Positions 56,953-64,000 of a stretch of DNA of 64,000 nucleotides are shown here, in pieces (the stretch's first letter is position 1; each line of letters opens with the position of its first letter). The notes beneath the pieces are model-generated. The model made no database searches, had not been told where the DNA came from, and saw only the letters and a list, made by a program, of their open reading frames with translations. Source of the stretch: Persicaria tinctoria (Eukaryota; Streptophyta; Magnoliopsida; Caryophyllales; Polygonaceae). The stretch spans positions 41,206,475 through 41,270,474 of the forward strand of contig JBANSL010000009.1 in the NCBI GenBank assembly GCA_037127255.1, in the 5' to 3' direction. The position numbers and the translations under genes are program-made.

Positions 56953-57191
56953 CAAACCGGGCTTTAACCCCAATTACTTCTCCTCTCCCACGACACGCAT
57001 CTTCTATCCAATCTCGGATCTCATCCGCCTCAACCTCTACAACCGAGTCCAGAATCTTATCCGCGCCGGCGACCTCGTCTCCGGTTCCACCCTCTTTTGT
57101 CAGGCCATCTTCTTCCCCACGCTGGGACTGTAGAGCCCATGGAGGAGACCTCCCTTCCGAATTCGAATCTCAATCCCTAATGAGTCCATCA

Positions 57192-57398
57192 ATGGAGAAC
57201 ACCGATCAATTGCAAATGCAGCAAGAACATCAATTGAATTACATAACAGACACGGTGCTGAAGACGAGGAAGAGCAATGAAGAGTGGGCACTTCGAAGGA
57301 AGCAGCAGTTGTTCAAGAGAAAATGAAAGCGAAAGCAAGACAACATGCAAGATTGTTTCAAAAGGGATGAGCACTTCATCCAGGAGTATCGCATCAAA
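57192..57398 (+). pseudogene. Ribosomal protein L7-like first-exon remnant
   Basis: From ATG 57192 the frame gives LNYITDTVLKTRKSNEEWAL, then RRKQQLF, a TGA at 57324-57326, and further on CFKRDEHFIQEYRIK before a possible donor at 57399. This matches the plan of the amino-terminal region of plant 60S ribosomal protein L7 (VLKKRK-x-EEWALRRK ... EY). No later L7 exon is visible. It is an isolated, broken exon just upstream of the LDL pseudogene. Confidence 0.45.
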
Positions 57399-57975
57399 GT
57401 ATCTTATCTTGATCCCCTTCACTTTTCTCTAATTGTTTATTCTATATTCAGATTCTTAACCTAGATTAAGACCGAGATTTTCTTTGCTCTATTGTGTTTC
57501 TGCACATTAGGTTTTCGTTATCCCTCTATTGGTGATCAAATGATGCCTTTTGGGATGTTGGTGGATGTGAGTTGTGTGTTCATTCACTGTGGATGTTAAC
57601 TGAATTTAATTGGTTGAAATGTATGAAATTTTTAGAATTTAGGGCTTTAATTTGGAGTATGCAAATGTTGGTCTTCTTTCTAAGCTTTCACTTGCATTTT
57701 GGGACCAGGAGGACCCTTTTGATATGGGTGGTGATCATTGCTTTTTGTCCGGTGGAAATGGAAGGCTGGTGCAGGCCTTAGCTAAAAATGTTCCAATTTT
57801 GTACGAGAAAACTGTAAACGCTATCCGCTATGAAAGTGATGGCGTTCAAGTCACTGCTGGAAACCAGGTTTTTGAGGGTGATATGGTGTTGTGTACCATT
57901 CAATTAGGAGTTTTGAAAATGGTTCCATTAAGTTTATTCCAGAGCTGCCTCAAAAAAACTTGATGGCATAAAAAG

Positions 57976-58733
57976 CGGAAACGATATCTCCACCGCTAAT
58001 TTTTACTATTTCCACCGCTAATCACCGCATAGGTATGCGGTGGTCTTAATCCACTTTTTTCCAGACCCATCGCATGTATATGCGGTGGGTTCGTTGACCG
58101 TATACGGACCCACCGCATACCTATGCGGTGGGTTATGGCGATGGTATACATGCGTTGGGTTTTTGGCAATTGTAAAGGGTTGTAGAAGTTATCCAAAATC
58201 GTCGCCATAACCCACCGCATACCTATACGATTAGGGGTGGGCACGGGACGGGATTGAGCCGGGACGGGACTCGTCCCGCGAAATTTTTACGGGACGGGAT
58301 CGGGACGGGATTGACACTTTTTTTTCGGGACGGGACGGGCCTTGTCCCGCCGCATATAAAAATAATAAAATATCATATAAATTTGCAAAGTGAAAAATGC
58401 TTTCATAATTCATTATTTTGTATAATATGTTGAATACGGTATTCTTTTCAACTATATTATTCAATAATAAAAAAAAAATATTATTATTATTATAATACTA
58501 TTATTAATTCATACAATGATGGTATAATTATAATGTTCAACATATTTGGCTACATTATCTTACTAGACCAGGACGGAAAGGAATTGAGACGAGATTCACC
58601 AGATATTGTCTCATTATCGATTGATAGTTGGGAAGAATATATACCGTATTTAGCTATTTGCCTCTAGTAACTCTAAATGAGATGCGGGGCTCAGCTTGTT
58701 AGCTGGCTTCGATCCAATTTTATGTAGAAACTT

Positions 58734-58795
<62 letters not shown>

Positions 58796-59188
58796 CCCAC
58801 ATTATAATTAAAAATAAAATATTATTACTTATTTTTATTGCTATTATTATAAAATAATTATACTTTACAAGAAAAAATATAATATAATAATAATAATAAT
58901 TTTATTATAAATTAATAATATTATTATATTATATTATAATATTATATAATAATAATATTATTATTATTATAAATTGAAAATTATTATTATAGTTATAAAT
59001 AATATTTTCTCAAATGATAATAATATTATTATTATAAACAAATATTATTATTATTATTATTATTATAAATGGAAGATTATGAGTATAATTATAATTATAA
59101 TATTTTCTCAAAACAATAATACTAGTAATATATTATTATTATTCTATAATATTATAATAATAATATTATTATTATTATTATAAAAATG

Positions 59189-59231
<43 letters not shown>

Positions 59232-59679
59232 GCGGGACGGGACGGGATTTGCGGGATCCCACCGGGATCGTCCCGCGTTTCGTCCCGCATAATTTTTGCG
59301 GGACGGGATTCGCTATTTTGTCCTAAATCCCACCGGGATCGGGACGGGACCGGGACGGGATCGGGATTTGCGAGATTTGTGCCCACCCCTATATACGATG
59401 GGTTATGGTGACGGTTTTGGACTGTTATGGCGATGGTTTTGGGCTGTATGGCGACGGTTCAAACCCACCGTATACCTATACGGTGGGTTATTGCGATGGT
59501 TTTGGACCGTTATGGCGATGGTTTTTGGCATGTGTACTTCTGGACCCACCGTAAAGTATTGTTGTGACCCACCGTATACCTATGCGGTGGGATCGTTGAC
59601 TGTCATTAAACCCACCGCATATCTATGCAGTGATTAGCGGTGAAAATAGTAAAAATTAGCGGTGAAGATATCATCACCC
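57976..59679. mobile_element. MULE-type non-autonomous element with 9-bp target duplication
   Basis: The duplications cataaaaag lie at 57967-57975 and 59680-59688. Inverted ends of about 60 bp carry gatatctccaccgctaattt and its mate aaattagcggtgaagatatc, plus inner repeats of caccgcatacctatgcggtg. The base element is about 540 bp once the hAT-type insertion is removed. A 9-bp duplication and long inverted ends fit Mutator-like elements. It cuts the LDL pseudogene exon. Confidence 0.75.
58232..59391. mobile_element. hAT-type non-autonomous element with AAT-rich core
   Basis: The 8-bp duplications tatacgat lie at 58224-58231 and 59392-59399. Termini are TAGGGGTGGGCAC and its exact inverse GTGCCCACCCCTA, with subterminal gggacgggat words on both sides. 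The core is almost wholly A/T with (AAT)n at about 58737-58794. It sits inside the MULE-type element. Confidence 0.8.
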
Positions 59680-60752
59680 CATAAAAAGGCTAGGTTTTGG
59701 ATTGCTGAACAAAGTTGCAATGCTCTTTCCTCACGTGTTCTGGGGCATTGATCTTGATACCTTTGGGTATCTTTGTGAAAATTCAAGCAGTCGTGGGGAT
59801 TTCTTTCTCTTTTACAGTTGTGCAACTGTTGCCGGTGGCTCACTATTGATAGCTTTGGTGGCTGGTGAAGCTGCACATAAGTTTGAAAGCATGCCTCCAA
59901 CAGACATATGTGGCTGGTGTTCTTCAAATTCTCAGAGGTAGGTTGCATTCCCGTTTGATAAATTGTGTTGTTCTCTTAATGAGGCTTGTAATATCATGTA
60001 TTTATTTGATATTAAGATTTATAATTTTCTGCACTGAAATTATCATTCAACTTCCGTGCATATATTATAGGCCGATCCTCCTTATATGCTTAAGAATTAA
60101 TGGCCAATATGCTGCTGTATGTAGGTAGTTTCGTAGGAAATCAAATACTTTTGTCCTCTTTATACTCTTAAGAATTAACTGTTCAAGAAGAAGGACAAAT
60201 GAGAAATGGGAGACTGATTTGATAGAAACTAATATTGTTGCTCGAGCAATGAGTGTATTCCTCAGTGTGTAAGCTATTTTTTCATGTTCAAACTTTAGAA
60301 ACTAAAGACTCTTGAACTGAATGATTCTTGCAGAAATTTATGAACCACAAGGAATTCGTGTTCCATAACCTATTCAAACATGTCTGTTTTGTTGAAGACC
60401 GATACTATATATTTGACTTTTGAAGAAGATAAATGAAATCGATGTTTTAATTTTACCTGGATTTTGGAATTGGGTGCACACACACACAAAGTCTCGTTCA
60501 TGATTCTTGGGTAAATCTTGTCTCCCTCCCTCTTAATTCCTCGATTTCTTATTAAATCATCAATAATTTAAGGGTTTAAGGTGATTTATTCTTTGCAATT
60601 TTGCTTGCTCGTGCTCAAATTAGGCAAAAATGTCAAACAATTCCATGACTTGAATCTGTTTTCATGGCAATGTTTTCAGCTGTGAGTTGTGATTTCTTTA
60701 CTTGGAAGTGTTTGAAAATGGCTGATTACTTTCCAGTACAAGTAATTGAAAA

Positions 60753-62720
60753 TGTTGTCAGGATCTAGATTCTAGATCGGATCGTTAGCCATGCGACATA
60801 ATCGGATCATAGGATCGTAAGATCCTACCGCATATTTAAATTTAAAATAAAGTAATTATAGAATATTGTATATGACCTACATGTAAAGCTAAATATCAAT
60901 AAAAGCACACTCCATAGTCGTCAACAACTTCATATGTCTATCCCATAAATTAAAAATCCATACATTAATCAATCCAAATCCTCTATAACACTTCGTATAA
61001 CCCTTCCTACATCACAAAATTATTTTTACCTTCATTTAGTCTTAAAAAAAACTATAAAAATTATATACATATTCTAATCACCTATTTTTATATATTCATA
61101 AATTTTATTTTTGAAAAATCATGTTTTAAAATTTTTTATAATTATATTTCATGAAATAATACCTTTTGAATTTTTAAAAAATGTAAAAACATGATTTTTT
61201 TAAAATAAAAACTTATAAACATATTAAAATAGAGGTTTATAATATGCATGTAGTTTTTATAATTTTTTTTTCAGATTAAATAAATATAAAAATAATTTGG
61301 AAGTGTTTTAAGAAGTGTGGTACATTAATACTCCATAATAACCCAACAAAAGTCGGTCAATAAGACTCATTGTTCCTTTCTCACCTTGCAAATGAGATTG
61401 AGATTTGACAGAGCTGAAGCCGAATGTACTAGGTAGGTTTTTTTTTATAACTTTCCCATTTTAGTTTTAGGCATTTGCTGAAAGGTTAAACCGCATAAAA
61501 CCACCCCTTAAATATCCAATATTGCTCAAAACCATCCCTTACATACATAATTATCGAAAACCACCCTTTAAAAGGCCTCCGTTAGCAATCGACCACACCT
61601 GGTAGATTTCTGTTAAAATCTCAGTTAAATCACTGAAATTACAAAATTACCCTTGCTTTTTTTTAATATAAAATAAAATAAACCTTGAAACTTAAAAGGA
61701 AAAAAAAGATTGGAGATTTTTTTACCTCCTTGAAACGCTTTTTTTTAAAAAAAAAATCTTGAAACGATTTTTTTTTACCTCTGATCCAAAACAAAATCTA
61801 AAAGAAAAGGTTTTCCCTAGGGCCGGCCAGAAAAAAGAGAGCATTTGCTCTCTGGCTTGCCACCAGCGTCTCAGGCCAGCCCTAAACCTCACACCACCTC
61901 GTCCTGTCTACCAACGCCCACCACAAGGGTCTGTCGACGCCGCCTCCCACCGTCTCCGCCAGCACTGAGTCTCAACCGGCAAGTTTTCGGTCTCCTACAG
62001 GCCGCCACGACCTAGCACAGCCGCGACCCACCGCCGCCGCGACCCACTTGCGCCACCGTCGGCCCGTCGCCACCACCGTCGACTACAACTCCTAGCCTTG
62101 GAGCTCCTCCGCCTCCGCCTTTGATTTCGGTCTCTGAGCCCTACCGCTCCCCCCACTCCGCCTTTGATTTTCGTTGGGAATAACTGGGCGAATTTGATTC
62201 TTCACTGCATTTTACAATCTCCATCCATGCCATGCCATGCCTGATTTTTATTTTGAATAGAGACTTGATTTTGAAAGGATCGAGGCAAGGTTGACGGTTA
62301 GTGACGGAACAGAGCCTAGGGGTGGTTGATTGCTAACGGAAGCCTTTTAAAGGGTGGTTTTCGGTAATTATGTATGTAAGGGGTGGTTTTGGGCAATGTT
62401 GGATATTTAAGGGGTGGTTTCCTGCACTTTACCTTGCTGAAATTTGTTTATTATATGGGCTAAAATGATGGGCTTTGAAATATGAATAAAAATACTAAGT
62501 GGTCCAGTAACAAAAATCAAGCCCACTTTTAACAAATCAGTCATATTTTGGCATTTCGGTAGGATCGTACGACTCTACATGGGATCTCGATCCTACCGAT
62601 TCTACCGATTCTGATACGATTCTGCTACATACGATTTTTCCCATGCGATCCTGATCGATTAGCCTACTTTGGATCGTAGAATCGTACAATTCAACGATCT
62701 GGATCTAGACTTTGATAACA
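60753..62720. mobile_element. Inverted-repeat element of unknown class, outer
   Basis: The left end TGTTGTCAGGATCTAGAT and, inverted, the right end TGTTATCAAAGTCTAGATCC are related. Subterminal agatcg / gatcgt words follow on both sides (60774-60830 and 62560-62700). No target duplication is clear. It contains the MULE at 61484-62433, without which it would be about 1 kb. No ORF. Confidence 0.45.
61484..62433. mobile_element. MULE with 9-bp target duplication and GC-rich cargo (Pack-MULE candidate)
   Basis: The duplications ttgctgaaa lie at 61475-61483 and 62434-62442. Inverted ends start GGTTAAACCGCATAAAACCA and GGTAAAGTGCAGGAAACCA. They continue for over 100 bp (aaccaccccttaaatatccaa; ggcctccgttagcaatcgacc). 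The centre, about 61815-62170, is GC-rich with gccgcc/ccgtcgcc words and suddenly unlike the AT-rich surroundings, as expected for captured gene DNA. I do not recognise the source gene. Confidence 0.75.
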
Positions 62721-62890
62721 TTGCTATGAGAGGCGGGTGTGGATGAACTAGCGTTGGGAGTGGGAGGTAATGCTGTTTGCGGGTCTTCTGCAGCTGCTGA
62801 AGGAGTTTCAATGGTTGGTAGGGATGTATGCTGCTTTGCTGCATAAGAAAGAGAGATAAATAGCAAGGTGAGGGCAGCATGAATGCACAA
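62720..62890 (-). pseudogene. Truncated secreted Pro/Ser-rich protein remnant
   Basis: The minus-strand frame gives a hydrophobic signal-like segment (IHAALTLLFISLSYAA), then a Pro/Ser/Ala/Thr-rich stretch (ETPSAAAEDP, LPPTPNASSSTPASHS) like an arabinogalactan-type peptide. There is no ATG in frame. The other end runs into the inverted-repeat element at 62720, which cuts it off. Confidence 0.35.
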
Positions 62891-62943
62891 GGTCGGGGAA
62901 CTATGTTGATGATGTGGTTCTGGTAAAAGGATGTTGTTTCATA

Positions 62944-63540
62944 TTTATTTTTGCACTCTTGATCTCTAAAATTGCACTAATATAGTATTATTTTTGCACT
63001 TTTGAAGGCTATGTGATACGGTAGAAGTATTTCATTTTTATCTCTATTCTCCTATTTAATAAGTTTTAAAATCCTATTAATTTAATGGTAGAGCAATGTG
63101 CTTATGCGCAGATGTGTGAGTTCGACTCCTACATAGGCTTAATTGCTTAATTTTAATGGTTTGTATTATTTTATAATAAAAGTGCAATTCATAATCTTTA
63201 TTCTGCACTTTATAATCTTATTCTTGCACTTTATCATTTTATTTATGCACTTTATAATCTTAATTTTGTACTTCATAATCATATTCATGCACTTTATCAT
63301 TTCATTCTTACACTTTCTAATCTTAATTGTGCACTTCATAATCTTATTAATGCACTTCATGATTTTATTCTTGCACTTTATCATTTTATTTATGCACTTA
63401 ATAATCTTAATTGTGCACATAATCTTATTCATGCACTTCATACTATTATTCATACACTTCATCATCTCATTTATGCATTTTGTCATCTTATTTATGCACT
63501 TTATCATTTTATTCTTGCACTTTATAATCTTATTCATGAA
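62944..63540. repeat. AT-rich minisatellite, units near tgcacttta-tcattttatt
   Basis: About twenty imperfect units of 28-32 bp built on gcactttat(aatc/catt)ttattcat are clearest from 63180 to 63540, with looser units from 62944. Because unit length is often divisible by three, long frames exist on both strands (63143-63571 + and 63543-63166 -). I treat these as side effects, not genes. Confidence 0.75.
63082..63136 (+). repeat. tRNA-like A/B-box relic
   Basis: The words taatggtagagcaatgtgc and gtgagttcgactcctac, about 20 bp apart, resemble tRNA A and B boxes. No full cloverleaf is present, so this is at most a tRNA or SINE relic. Confidence 0.35.
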
Positions 63541-63704
63541 CAAGAATAAAAAAGAAAACCATAAATATTAGAGTAAATGATACTCAATATACCATAACAT
63601 TTCACCCTTTGCAAAAATATCACCCCCCATAGAAAATGTGGTAAATGTCAAAAAGTAAAATTTATTTGCAAAATTAACAGGTCACCTTAACCTTGTATTA
63701 TGGG

Positions 63705-63986
63705 TTAATGAATTTGGGCGGGCTTTTGAAATTTTGGCAATCTTTGGGCGGGATTTAAGGGATTAGGAAAGGAGAGAGAGTTCGTTGAATCTGCAGACGG
63801 GGGGAGTACAATGAATCGCAGCGAAGGAGAAGGTGAGGTCAAATATGAGCCACGCGTCGCCGGCGTCAGAGCTTGAATCGAAGGCGTGCAGCGAAGAAGA
63901 AGCGGGAGAGGCGACGCGTTGGTGGTGGTGCTGGTGGGGAGGGCAGAGGGCGAGGATGGAGAGAGGAGGCTGGGAGGCGACGACAA
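63705..63986 (-). CDS. Unrecognised Ser/Pro-rich ORF at the window edge
   Basis: From ATG 63986 on the minus strand, 93 codons rich in Ser, Pro, Leu and Thr (SSPPSLLSPSSPSALPTSTT onwards) lie in a GC-rich stretch. The bias is like a plastid transit peptide or the start of a low-complexity protein. It may be the first exon of a gene reading leftwards, or random GC-rich frame. No domain is visible. Confidence 0.25.
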   Translation of the reverse strand: MSSPPSLLSPSSPSALPTSTTTNASPLPLLLRCTPSIQALTPATRGSYLTSPSPSLRFIVLPPSADSTNSLSFPNPLNPAQRLPKFQKPAQIH

Positions 63987-64000
63987 GGTGGAGGAAGGCG

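Larger units (their letters stand above)
57643..60385 (+). pseudogene. LSD1-like (LDL) amine oxidase pseudogene
   Basis: Exon piece 57643-57975 encodes NLEYANVGLLSKLSLAFWDQ, then GGDHCFLSGGNGRLVQALA, the FAD amine-oxidase core of plant LSD1-like histone demethylases. A one-base loss after GVLK and another in the A-run near 57950 shift the frame. The same exon resumes at 59689 with LGFGLLNKVAMLFPHVFWGI and CATVAGGSLLIALVAGEAAH. A further shift falls near 59905 before a donor at 59939. A short exon near 60335 still reads IYEPQGIRVP before a stop. The family oxidises methyl groups on histone H3 Lys4. SWIRM, the FAD-binding start and the C-terminal end are missing. Two transposons sit in it. Confidence 0.75.

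Noticed and set aside
63143..63571. 142-codon plus-strand frame
   Set aside because: Arises from the AT-rich minisatellite; the minus strand is equally open.

Overview
This window is plant nuclear DNA, most likely from a eudicot. The coding sequence is split by short AT-rich introns, the intergenic space is very AT-rich, and much of the window is nested transposable elements of plant types (Athila-like and other Ty3/gypsy elements, TRIM, LINE, hAT, MULE, Stowaway-like MITEs). I cannot name a species from sequence alone. Only three genes look intact: a mitochondrial calcium uptake (MICU-type EF-hand) gene on + (22015-25473), a TPR-PB1 gene of the PHOX/CLMP1 type on + (46337-48515), and an F-box/DUF295 gene on - (49294-50592, with a leader intron reaching about 51.3 kb). 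The last two converge tail to tail.

Layout. 1-3.5 kb: degenerate repeats and a broken coiled-coil ORF. 3.6-7.2 kb: four degenerate REM-like B3-domain copies (three +, one -), each with an in-frame stop. Among them lie a TRIM-like LTR element and an array of small hairpins at 4.77-5.23 kb. 7.7-20.9 kb: a three-level retrotransposon nest. A minus-strand Ty3/gypsy element (LTR 20150-20874, Arg/Asp-type PBS, gag) has its gag split by an Athila-like LTR (8691-8994 plus 17701-19643). That LTR is in turn split by a non-autonomous Athila-like element (8995-17695, target duplication ctcat) that carries only gag and protease. The palindromic word TCGANNTCGA is scattered through the LTRs and even the gag-pro ORF of this family.

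20.9-27.4 kb: an AT-rich spacer, a MITE, the MICU gene, then a 926-bp hAT-type element with a perfect 8-bp target duplication. 27.6-41.7 kb: the 3' end of a LINE (RVT zinc-binding and RNase H domains). It is cut at 27727/38958 by an 11.2-kb minus-strand Ty3/gypsy element whose two 2894-bp LTRs are almost identical. Its protease-RT-RNase H is nevertheless broken, and its gag position holds an intact 268-codon ORF I do not recognise. 41.7-46 kb: simple repeats, an RTE-type LINE fragment, a second MITE copy and a TRIM-like LTR fragment.

51.4-64 kb: mostly non-coding. It holds a leader-like copy of the F-box 5' region, an Athila-like LTR head and a (TA)n(GA)n tract. It also holds a ribosomal protein L7-like first-exon remnant and an LSD1-like (LDL) amine-oxidase pseudogene. 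That pseudogene is split by a MULE-type element which itself contains an hAT-type element, both with perfect target duplications. Next come a MULE carrying GC-rich foreign-looking DNA (Pack-MULE candidate) inside a larger inverted-repeat element, and a minisatellite open on both strands. The main biological story is repeated nested insertion and trans-mobilised non-autonomous retroelements, not an operon-like gene system.
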